From Pantanalinema sp. GBBB05 (lineage in GTDB: Bacteria > Cyanobacteriota > Cyanobacteriia > Leptolyngbyales > Leptolyngbyaceae), in the NCBI GenBank assembly GCA_016743235.1, contig VRZD01000055.1, positions 1 to 32,343 of the forward strand: 32,343 bases of DNA, given 5' to 3'. The notes under the pieces are model-generated. The model saw only the letters and a list, made by a program, of their open reading frames with translations. It did no database searches and had not been told where the DNA came from. The stretch's first letter is position 1, and every line of letters begins with the position of its first letter. Positions 17,531 to 24,676 of the stretch are shown piece after piece. Both the position numbers and the translations under genes were made by a program.

Positions 17531-18268
17531 CTAAGCATTGGGGGCGGGATTAATCGCTGGGGCGGGATTATGTACAGCGAGAAACGCCACCTGGGCAGCC
17601 GATTGCTCTGCCGCTTTAATCGATCGTCCCCATCCCTGCCCCAAGCAATTGCCGTGTAACCAAACCTCTGCCATAAATCGTTCAGAACTAGCAACAGCAG
17701 TGGTCTCCTGAACTCGATATTCAGGTAGAACTTTGTAATGGGCTTGGGTCCATTCTTGTAGCGCCGCTTTATAGTTCTGGCGAGCCGGATCGGTGCGAAT
17801 TTCCACGACTAACCGTTGTAAATGAGGATCCAACCAGGGTCGGATTAATGCCAGCGTCTGGGTACTTAAGTAAAGAGCGGCTAGGACCGCTTCGAACGCC
17901 TGAGCTAACCGCGATTCCTGCCCCAGCTTATCGTTCATCGCACTATTAGACGCTAGCAAATAGCGATCGAGGTGATAACTGGCAGCGATTTGTGCCAGGA
18001 TGCGATCGCTGACTAAGACCGATCGGATTGCCGCAAACTCACCTACAGGCAATTCGGGGTAAGTCTCCCATAAGAACTCAGCCGCCGCTAAACGAATGAC
18101 GGCATCACCGACAAACTCTAGTTGCTCATAATTGGCCTCGACCGAGATAGTGGAATGCGTTAGCGCCCGATCTAATAGCTGCCACTGGATCGCGGTTGAG
18201 TTTGGTACACCCAACTTTTGAACTAACTGTTCTAGCTGCTTCTGACGATGAGGATATTGCAGAGTCAT
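17531..18268 (-). CDS. rnc: Ribonuclease III
   Basis: This is a 245-residue double-strand-specific RNase for rRNA and mRNA processing. The catalytic domain (about 10-150) shows the signature YEQLEFVGDA, with Glu48, Glu51 and Asp55. The second metal-site segment reads LAQAFEA: Gln123 stands where family members have Asp, while Glu126 is kept. The C-terminal dsRNA-binding domain spans about 160-235 (NYKAALQEW ... KAAEQSAAQVAFLAV), followed by a short Pro/Ala tail. The gene is full length with no frame damage. Cyanobacteria often have more than one RNase III, so this copy may be specialised. Confidence 0.92.
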   Translation of the reverse strand: MTLQYPHRQKQLEQLVQKLGVPNSTAIQWQLLDRALTHSTISVEANYEQLEFVGDAVIRLAAAEFLWETYPELPVGEFAAIRSVLVSDRILAQIAASYHLDRYLLASNSAMNDKLGQESRLAQAFEAVLAALYLSTQTLALIRPWLDPHLQRLVVEIRTDPARQNYKAALQEWTQAHYKVLPEYRVQETTAVASSERFMAEVWLHGNCLGQGWGRSIKAAEQSAAQVAFLAVHNPAPAINPAPNA

Positions 18269-18323
18269 GGATGCCAGATTATCAGCTTTTACAGATCATG
18301 AATCAGTTTGTGTGGGCATTCCA

Positions 18324-18965
18324 CTATGCAGGACAAGGTAAACTTTGCAGGGCTGTGATGAGGCTGGGATAGATAGATGCCATTGGCACTTCAGGGCGTT
18401 GAGCCAACAACCCGATGGGCTCTAGATGAATGGCACGAATACATAGATTAGCTTTACCTACTGACCCTTCCAGACGATTGGGGTTGGCAAAGTGACGATG
18501 TTGCGTTCTGAGTGTCGCTACCGTCTGAGGCAGTACGCCCGCTAATCGAGCCAGAATGTCATCGGATAAATTGGCTAATACTTCATTGCCAAAAAAGGCA
18601 TCAAACCCAGCAAATAGCTTTTCAACCCGCTGGATTGGATCAGGGTGATCAACGATTTTGTGTAGCCACCGTACCCATTGAATTCGGCGGCTATAAGCGC
18701 GTTGGCGGTCTTCGTGAGTAGTCACTTCCACGATCTCTGGGGCTCCGATCGCAATCACGGTTGTATAGTGTTGCTCTACGGAACTGCCTACAGCGGCTCC
18801 TGGTCCAGCAAATTCAGCATAGTGTTCTTTACACAGAATTAAGCCACTTCGCTTACTCTCGCCAACCGCGATCAAGTTGTGGGCAAAAGATCCAGTATTC
18901 ACATTGTCCTGAGGTAAATCGTGAGAGATGGGGTTGTTCACAGACCGATCCCAAACTAAATTCAT
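18324..18965 (-). CDS. Hypothetical protein with helical C-terminus
   Basis: I do not recognise this 213-residue protein. The N-terminal half is polar and rich in beta-strand pattern, with a Cys at about residue 45. The C-terminal half is helical, with an Arg-rich helix (RRIQWVRWLHKI), a GFDAFFGNEVLANLSDD segment and LARLAGVLPQTVATLRTQ. The last of these resembles a helix-turn-helix motif, so DNA binding is possible but unproven. There is no signal peptide or membrane segment. It lies 55 bp upstream of RNase III on the same strand, so the two may be co-transcribed. Confidence 0.6.
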   Translation of the reverse strand: MNLVWDRSVNNPISHDLPQDNVNTGSFAHNLIAVGESKRSGLILCKEHYAEFAGPGAAVGSSVEQHYTTVIAIGAPEIVEVTTHEDRQRAYSRRIQWVRWLHKIVDHPDPIQRVEKLFAGFDAFFGNEVLANLSDDILARLAGVLPQTVATLRTQHRHFANPNRLEGSVGKANLCIRAIHLEPIGLLAQRPEVPMASIYPSLITALQSLPCPA

Positions 18966-19330
18966 GCAGGATTACCTAACTGATAGAAGCCCCGTCCAAA
19001 TTCTTTTCATCCTAGTTCAGGTTACAGACGAGATCAGGATTTCTCAGCCTGAGTTTGCTGAATCTACATAATCAGCCAGACTAGCAACAACGTTTGATAA
19101 AATCACCGGGACGATCTACAAGACAACGAATTTCAAGAAAGCTGTTAATACAGCAGAGATAGCTACCCTAATCAAACGGCACGATCCCTGCAGAGAATCT
19201 CAACAGGAAAACGCACCCAACTGGGGTAGAACATCCACCCAAATTAGATCAAGCCAAAGTTTTTGTAAAGCGTAGAATGGTTCCCTGCCAGCCCAGTTTC
19301 ATGCCAGCAGAGTAAGAATGAAGGCTACTT
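18966..19330. other. Intergenic region, no gene seen
   Basis: This 365-bp spacer lies between the hypothetical gene and the REC-kinase gene, both on the minus strand. It should contain the promoter of the hypothetical gene. I see no convincing ORF, no strong hairpin and no repeat. Confidence 0.5.
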
Positions 19331-20479
19331 TCAGGCTGGCTTAGGTAGCTGAATCGTAAATACACTACCTTGTCCGGGTTGAGAGGCTACACCAACTTTC
19401 CCGCCATGGGCTTCAACAATCCGCCGTGACAAATGCAGCCCTAAACCACTCCCCGATCGCTTATGTTGCCCTTGGCGAAAGCGATCGAAGATCACGGCTT
19501 GGTCCTCTAGGGTAATTCCGGCTCCGGTATCAATCACATCGATCGTCAGCCAGGATGGGGGATGATGCCCATTCCCCTCGTCCACAGACAGAGGCTTGTC
19601 CACTTCAGTCAGGTGAATCTCTACATGACCTTGATCCGTAAATTTAATCGCATTGGCAACTAAATTCGTCAACACCCGACGTAATTCCAGGCGATCGCCA
19701 TTGATAATGCCAATATCTGGCGATGGATCGCACTCTTCAATATTAATTTTGAGCGCTAAGCCTTTCTCTTGTGCCAGTGGCATTAATTCCTGTGCCACCT
19801 CTTCAATCAACCCTTTAAGATCGCAAGGAGCCAGCACCAAATTTTTCCGACCAGCTTCATAACGATAAACCTCTAGCAGTGTATTCACCATCTGCAATAG
19901 ATTTTGGTTGTTACGAACCAAGTTATCGATCGTAGTCGCCATATCCGACGATACGGAGCCAAAAGCCCCTTGCTGAAACAACGTGTAGATCCGATCGGCT
20001 GCCACTAATGGAGTGCGTAAATCGTGCGTGAGCCGAGAGACAAAATCTTCACGTTGTCGAGACATATGCTCTCGTTCATCGATACTGTGTTTCAAGCGCA
20101 GGAGCGATCGCACCCGAGCTAACAATTCATCGGCATCAACAGGCTTGCGAATAAAATCATCCGCTCCTGCATCCAGACCAATGACCACACTGGAATTATC
20201 GTGAGCAGAGATTAATAGAATCGGAATATAAGGTAGTTTGGTGTTGTTGCGAATCCGACGGGTCACTTCATAACCATCCAGATCGGGCATCATCACATCC
20301 AGCAAGACCAGATCCGGCGGAGATTGATGAACTTCTGCTAAGGCATCCGTACCATTTTCGACTAGCGTGATCAAATACCCTTCGTCTTCCAGGATGGTTT
20401 TGATTAAAAAGAGATTATCGGGAATATCATCTACGACCAGAATATGGTCAGTCCTAGAGGCGTTTTTATTAAATGACAT
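19331..20479 (-). CDS. Hybrid response regulator-histidine kinase (REC-HisKA-HATPase)
   Basis: This 382-residue soluble protein has a receiver domain at the N-terminus (acidic pair Asp17/Asp18, phospho-acceptor Asp61 in LLDVMMPD, Lys112 in RKP). A linker helix leads to HisKA with His152 in LTHDLRTPL. The HATPase has NLVANAIKFT, DTGAGI and GSGLGLHL. The receiver-first order means kinase activity may be switched by phosphorylation from another kinase, so it fits a middle step of a relay. It is the last gene of a minus-strand cluster of four signalling genes. No DNA-binding output is present. Confidence 0.93.
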   Translation of the reverse strand: MSFNKNASRTDHILVVDDIPDNLFLIKTILEDEGYLITLVENGTDALAEVHQSPPDLVLLDVMMPDLDGYEVTRRIRNNTKLPYIPILLISAHDNSSVVIGLDAGADDFIRKPVDADELLARVRSLLRLKHSIDEREHMSRQREDFVSRLTHDLRTPLVAADRIYTLFQQGAFGSVSSDMATTIDNLVRNNQNLLQMVNTLLEVYRYEAGRKNLVLAPCDLKGLIEEVAQELMPLAQEKGLALKINIEECDPSPDIGIINGDRLELRRVLTNLVANAIKFTDQGHVEIHLTEVDKPLSVDEGNGHHPPSWLTIDVIDTGAGITLEDQAVIFDRFRQGQHKRSGSGLGLHLSRRIVEAHGGKVGVASQPGQGSVFTIQLPKPA

Positions 20480-20751
20480 GAATTAAGTACAGGTAAACTG
20501 AACCACGCATTACTAATGATCGGTAACCATAGGCTAAAACTAGGATGCAGCCAGAGCCACATACCCTAGTGTCGTAGCTTCAATCATGATGCTACGACAG
20601 GCGGAAGCTGAATGAATAGCGAACCAGCTCCTAACTGTTGCCAAGAGATAGTCTTGATACATTCCATCTTAAGATTTTAAAAAGAAGTATAGGTCTTTCT
20701 TAAGTAGGAGTTAGGACAGAGAAATTCTACTTTAAGCCTAATTCGTCTAAC
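20480..20751. other. Intergenic region with hairpins
   Basis: This 272-bp spacer separates two kinase genes of the same strand. It contains a perfect 8-bp inverted repeat (20571-20578 with 20591-20598) around a 12-nt loop that includes the palindrome ATCATGAT. A second pair, CTTAAGA/TCTTAAG, lies at 20668-20704. Neither has a T run, so a clear terminator is not shown. Confidence 0.4.
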
Positions 20752-22053
20752 TTATTGATCATGCCCCCTCACTAGCCGCCTATGATCGATCGACTTCGGG
20801 GCGCGGGGAGAAGTAAAGGTTAATTCCTGAATATCGTGGCTGAGAGACGTGCCAGATAGGGTACGTGGTAACTCGATCCGAAAGACTGAGCCTTTACCGA
20901 GTTGGCTGTCTACAATAATGGCGCCATTCAGCATTTTGACTAGAGAATAGGTGATAGCTAACCCTAACCCGGTGCCAGTGTAGCGGCGGGTAATGCTTTG
21001 ATCAACTTGCCGGAATGCTTCAAAGATATGCTCTAAATGAGCCTCATCAATACCAATGCCGGTGTCATGAACGGCGATCGCTAAATGATCCGGCTCAGGC
21101 TCGCTCACTTCGACCCACACTCCCCCTGCTTCCGTAAACTTAATAGCATTAGACAGCAAATTCACCATAACCTGCCGCAACCGTTGGCGATCGCTGGTAA
21201 TTTGGGGATTTTGTAAAGTGGTTTGTAATTCTAGAAACAACCCTTTTTGGGCGGCTAGCGATCGTAAACCTTCTAGGGTCGTCCGCAGTTCAGTTTCCAG
21301 ATTAAAGGTATCAGGAACCAGTTCTAACCGACCCACCTCGATCTTAGACAGGTCAAGAATATCATTCAGCAACTCCAGCAAGTTTCTGCCATTGTTAAGA
21401 ATGCGTTGCAGCATATCCAGTTGCTGAGGATTAAGTTGTCCCTTGCTAGGACGCAACAACATCTGCGAAAACCCAATAATCGCATTTAGAGGGGTCCGCA
21501 GTTCATGGGACATAGTGGCTAAAAACTGCGACTTGAGCCGGGATGCCTCTAGTAACTTGAGATTTTGTAGTTGAATTTGTTGCCGTTGGTGCTCTAATTC
21601 CTGATTCTTCCGCCGCAATAGGTCATTACTTTCGCGCAATTGCTGGTTAGCCAGCGCTACCTGCACTTCTGCTCGGTAAACGCGCATAGCATTCCGCAGA
21701 ATTCTAATCAAGGTTTCGGAGGACACTTTCGATTTTGCCAGATAGTCCGAAGCGCCCGCCTTCATCAATTCAACGGCAATTTCTTCATCGCCCTGACCAG
21801 TGAGCACAACCAAAGGCACCCGAACGCCACGCTGGCGCAACTCTCGAACCAAGTTCAGCCCATCATTATCCGGTAGACAGTAGTCCAAAAAGATGAAATC
21901 AAAATGGGTCGTTTGGGTAATGGCGATCGCGGCAGCACAATCCTCTACCTCAAACCATTCCATAAACACCCCTGCCGACTTTAAAGCCCGCCGAACTGCC
22001 ATGCGATCGACTTCATCATCGTCTACCACTAAGATTTTTAACATTGGTTCCAT
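20752..22053 (-). CDS. Hybrid response regulator-histidine kinase (REC-coiled coil-HisKA-HATPase)
   Basis: This is a 433-residue soluble protein. The receiver has Asp57 in FLDYCLPDNDG and Lys107. A long coiled coil (about 127-175, rich in Gln, Arg and Glu) joins it to HisKA with His183 in MSHELRTPLN and to the HATPase boxes NLLSNAIKFT, DTGIGID and GTGLGLA. Met4 is an alternative start closer to the receiver. The receiver-first order suggests input from an upstream kinase, likely the PAS kinase via the small receiver encoded just before it (70-bp gap). The C-terminal tail of about 30 residues is basic and low-complexity. Confidence 0.93.
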   Translation of the reverse strand: MEPMLKILVVDDDEVDRMAVRRALKSAGVFMEWFEVEDCAAAIAITQTTHFDFIFLDYCLPDNDGLNLVRELRQRGVRVPLVVLTGQGDEEIAVELMKAGASDYLAKSKVSSETLIRILRNAMRVYRAEVQVALANQQLRESNDLLRRKNQELEHQRQQIQLQNLKLLEASRLKSQFLATMSHELRTPLNAIIGFSQMLLRPSKGQLNPQQLDMLQRILNNGRNLLELLNDILDLSKIEVGRLELVPDTFNLETELRTTLEGLRSLAAQKGLFLELQTTLQNPQITSDRQRLRQVMVNLLSNAIKFTEAGGVWVEVSEPEPDHLAIAVHDTGIGIDEAHLEHIFEAFRQVDQSITRRYTGTGLGLAITYSLVKMLNGAIIVDSQLGKGSVFRIELPRTLSGTSLSHDIQELTFTSPRAPKSIDHRRLVRGHDQ

Positions 22054-22123
22054 AAGTTGTTAGTGGTTGAACAGCAATAGAGGGATAACGCAACCAACAG
22101 GGGTCGGGGTCGGTACAGTGTAG

Positions 22124-22555
22124 TCATAACATTTCGCACAGCGCCCAGTACTTGTTCAGGGTTGCCATCAGCTCGGCGAAGCTTTGAAATGTCACAGGTT
22201 TCAACAGATAGCCAGCCACGTTCAGGTGATAAGCCTCTACCCGATCTTGATCCTGATTAGAGGTCGTGAGAACTACAACTGGAATTGATTGCAAGTGTGG
22301 ATCGGCTCGCAGTTCTCGCAAAAACTCAATACCACCCATCCGAGGCATGTTTAGGTCTAACAGAATTAAGCGACGATCGCTGGGGACAATGGGCGGTTCG
22401 CTATCCTGCCCACGCAGCATTGCCAATGCTTCCACACCGTTTTGGGCAATATATAGAGGATGAACAATGTGATTTTTTTTAAAGGCGCGTTGGACATTCA
22501 TCACATCTACCGCATCATCTTCTAATAAGAGAATATTAATCACAGGCTTTTCCAT
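22124..22555 (-). CDS. Single-domain response regulator, Rcp1-like
   Basis: This CheY-like receiver has 143 residues from the ATG at 22555; a GTG at 22570 would add five. NILLLEDDAVDVMNVQRAF at the start, IVPSDRRLILLDLNMPRMGG with phospho-acceptor Asp67, TTSNQDQDR and GYLLKP fit the Rcp1 class, whose members pair with cyanobacterial phytochrome kinases. It lies between the PAS kinase and the hybrid kinase. A phospho-carrier role between them is inferred. Confidence 0.9.
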   Translation of the reverse strand: MEKPVINILLLEDDAVDVMNVQRAFKKNHIVHPLYIAQNGVEALAMLRGQDSEPPIVPSDRRLILLDLNMPRMGGIEFLRELRADPHLQSIPVVVLTTSNQDQDRVEAYHLNVAGYLLKPVTFQSFAELMATLNKYWALCEML

Positions 22556-22713
22556 TGTTGGATATTGCACCTTTGGTAACTAAACGGATATGAGTTATAA
22601 GTTCGCCCGTTTCCCTGATGGGAAATCTGATGACGGTAGCATTTATTAAAAATGGTAAACAGAGGGTAACTAAATTTGCCTCATCCAAGAGTCTGAATTT
22701 CTCGCCTCAGAGA

Positions 22714-23931
22714 TCACGGGTGCCACGTAAACCGAAAGGTTGCTCCCGCTCCCACTTGAGAATCTACGGTAATACTGCCACCTTCAGTTTCAATAATCTT
22801 TTTGACGATCGACAGTCCAATACCCGTACTTTCCTTAGTATCGCGAGCTTCTAAAGTTTGAAAAATTGTAAAGATTTTGTTGTGGTACTCCGGTGCAATG
22901 CCATTGCCATCATCGGAGACGGCAAACTCGTAATGTCCACCTTGGCTCTGAACTGAGATCGTCACTTGCCCGTGGTCATGCGGATGATGCTTCACGGCGT
23001 TACTAATCAAATTGGCAAACACCTGCCCCAGTAAGAGCCGTTTTGTCTTCAGTGTAGGCATGTTCTTGCCCACAATAATCGTGAATGTGGGTGGCAAGGC
23101 TAAGGAATCAATCACCTCCATGAGTAAGGCGTTCACATCAACGGGTTCAATCTCAGCTTCCAACCGACCAATCCGGGAATATTCCAACAAGCCGTTAATC
23201 AATGCTTCCATCCGATGCACCCGCCCCCGTAACAGTTGCATTTGATGACGGCTTTCTGTCGGCAACAGCTCGTCCAGATCTTCTTCCAACCATTCTGATA
23301 AATTGGCGATCGCCCGTAATGGCGCTTTCAAGTCATGGGAGGCAACATAAGCAAATTGATCCAATTCCTGATTGCGCTTCTTCAGTAAAGCGGTCGTCCG
23401 TGCCAACATGGTGTTGACATAGGTCAGTTCCGTTGCCCGCTCTTGCAAGGCAAGTTCGACCTGCTTGCGATCGGTAATATCTGTAATAGTGCCGACATAG
23501 CCAACGACCTGATCCTGCTCATCAGTTTCCACAATGGCTTGCCCTAATACCCATATGACAGTGTCATCTGCTCGGTGAACCCGGTATTCCTGCCGAAACG
23601 GTTGTCGAGTTTGGGTAGACTTCGTCCAGGCTGCCATCACCTGCTCCCAGTCTTCAGAATGAACAGCTTGTGACCAGTTTCCTTGGGCTTGCTCCAGGGT
23701 CATCCCTGTAATTTCACACCAGCGATCGTTAACGTAAGTTACCTGCCCATCAGCATCGGCTCGAAAGATGCCAACTGGAGAAATTTGTGCCAACGTCGCG
23801 ACTAGCTGCTCACGCTCCCGAGAAGAAGGATGGTCAGTATAAAGTTGCAGTGTATCTCGAATAGCAGTGGCTAATGTGCGAGGCAAAGATTGCAGCAATG
23901 GTGTAGCTGTCTGGGAATCAGTTTGGCTCAT
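22714..23931 (-). CDS. PAS-domain sensor histidine kinase, phytochrome-type output
   Basis: This 405-residue soluble kinase starts at the ATG at 23931, which has GGGGAGGG 7 nt upstream; an upstream in-frame start at 23991 lacks such a site. It has one PAS/PAC domain (about residues 45-155, GIFRADADGQVTYVNDRW ... GYVGTITDITDRK), a coiled coil, a dimerisation helix with His199 in VASHDLKAPLRAIA, and an HATPase with NLISNAVKHH, DDGNGIA and TGIGLSIV. The His box and the ATPase are of the type found in bacteriophytochromes, but no GAF/PHY or chromophore domain is present. It is the first gene of the cluster and probably the signal input. Confidence 0.92.
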   Translation of the reverse strand: MSQTDSQTATPLLQSLPRTLATAIRDTLQLYTDHPSSREREQLVATLAQISPVGIFRADADGQVTYVNDRWCEITGMTLEQAQGNWSQAVHSEDWEQVMAAWTKSTQTRQPFRQEYRVHRADDTVIWVLGQAIVETDEQDQVVGYVGTITDITDRKQVELALQERATELTYVNTMLARTTALLKKRNQELDQFAYVASHDLKAPLRAIANLSEWLEEDLDELLPTESRHQMQLLRGRVHRMEALINGLLEYSRIGRLEAEIEPVDVNALLMEVIDSLALPPTFTIIVGKNMPTLKTKRLLLGQVFANLISNAVKHHPHDHGQVTISVQSQGGHYEFAVSDDGNGIAPEYHNKIFTIFQTLEARDTKESTGIGLSIVKKIIETEGGSITVDSQVGAGATFRFTWHP

Positions 23932-23938
23932 AGCATTT

Positions 23939-23946
23939 CCCTCCCC
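23939..23946 (-). promoter_or_regulatory. Strong ribosome binding site deciding the PAS kinase start
   Basis: On the minus strand the sequence is GGGGAGGG, seven bases before the ATG at 23931. This supports that start over the in-frame start 20 codons upstream. Confidence 0.7.
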
Positions 23947-24166
23947 AATTAATCTATGCTCCCCACTTGCTATAGCTCCGACTATAGTCAAGCGAACTAG
24001 GGATGATCTATACCGAAAGTTAGAGTTTTAGTAGGGATAACTGGCAATTCTGGGTCGCTTGATGAGTCCAATCCTGCCCAATTTATTCCTGTAATATCAC
24101 CAGCAACTTGCCGCGATCGGGCGAAGAGGGACATGTTCCATGATCCGTTGCACTCTTTTGCCAACC

Positions 24167-24172
24167 TATAAT
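24167..24172 (+). promoter_or_regulatory. Candidate -10 element for the NifU-like gene
   Basis: A perfect TATAAT lies 60 bp before the ATG at 24233. No good -35 hexamer sits 16-18 bp upstream; TTGCAC at 24148 is only 13 bp away. Only the -10 is supported. Confidence 0.35.
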
Positions 24173-24232
24173 GACGTTCTGGATCTAGGATCGATATTGA
24201 ATGAATTTGACCTGACATCCCAAAGGTGAATT

Positions 24233-24475
24233 ATGACTCAAACGCTGCCACTAACCTCTGAAAATGTTGAAACCGTATTGGATGAAATGCGTCCCTACCT
24301 ACTGGCAGATGGCGGCAATGTGGAATTAGTGGAGATTGATGGACCGATCGTCAAACTGCGGCTTCAGGGAGCCTGTGGTTCCTGCCCCAGTTCTGCTATG
24401 ACCCTGAGAATGGGGATTGAACGTCGTCTACGGGAATTTATTCCTGAAATTGCTGAGGTTGAGCAAGTGCTGTAG
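24233..24475 (+). CDS. NifU C-terminal-type iron-sulfur cluster scaffold
   Basis: This 80-residue protein equals the stand-alone Nfu domain. Cys48 and Cys51 in ACGSCPSS are the cluster ligands shared across a dimer. The start VLDEMRPYLLADGGNVELVEID and the end ERRLREFIPEIAEVEQVL match the family. Cyanobacterial Nfu supplies 4Fe-4S clusters, including for photosystem I and other targets; that role is family knowledge. The gene stands alone on its strand, divergent from the PAS kinase. Confidence 0.95.
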   Translation: MTQTLPLTSENVETVLDEMRPYLLADGGNVELVEIDGPIVKLRLQGACGSCPSSAMTLRMGIERRLREFIPEIAEVEQVL

Positions 24476-24506
24476 CGCAAACCAGCCATCTATCTAGATA
24501 TCTCTG

Positions 24507-24533
24507 TAGGGGCGATCGACGAATCTGCCCCTA
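24507..24533 (+). terminator. Hairpin after the NifU-like gene
   Basis: The arms TAGGGGC and GCCCCTA pair around a 13-nt loop, 32 bp after the stop codon. No T run follows, so it is a candidate terminator only. Confidence 0.4.
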
Positions 24534-24676
24534 TTGCAGTGCATTGTGCTGTAGTGGACACCGAGTGAACCAGACATATCTGTTATCGTAAGCTTTGTAA
24601 CGAACCCAACAGAATTCGGATCCCTAACTCCGGTATCAATCCCCTTAGTTCCTCGCCCATCCCTATCAGCCAACCT

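Noticed and set aside
24148..24153. TTGCAC as the -35 box of the NifU-like gene
   Set aside because: It is only 13 bp from TATAAT, too close for a standard sigma-70 promoter.
23997..24218. 73-codon minus-strand ORF between the PAS kinase and the NifU-like gene
   Set aside because: It has no family likeness and no good ribosome site, and it covers the likely promoter of both neighbours.
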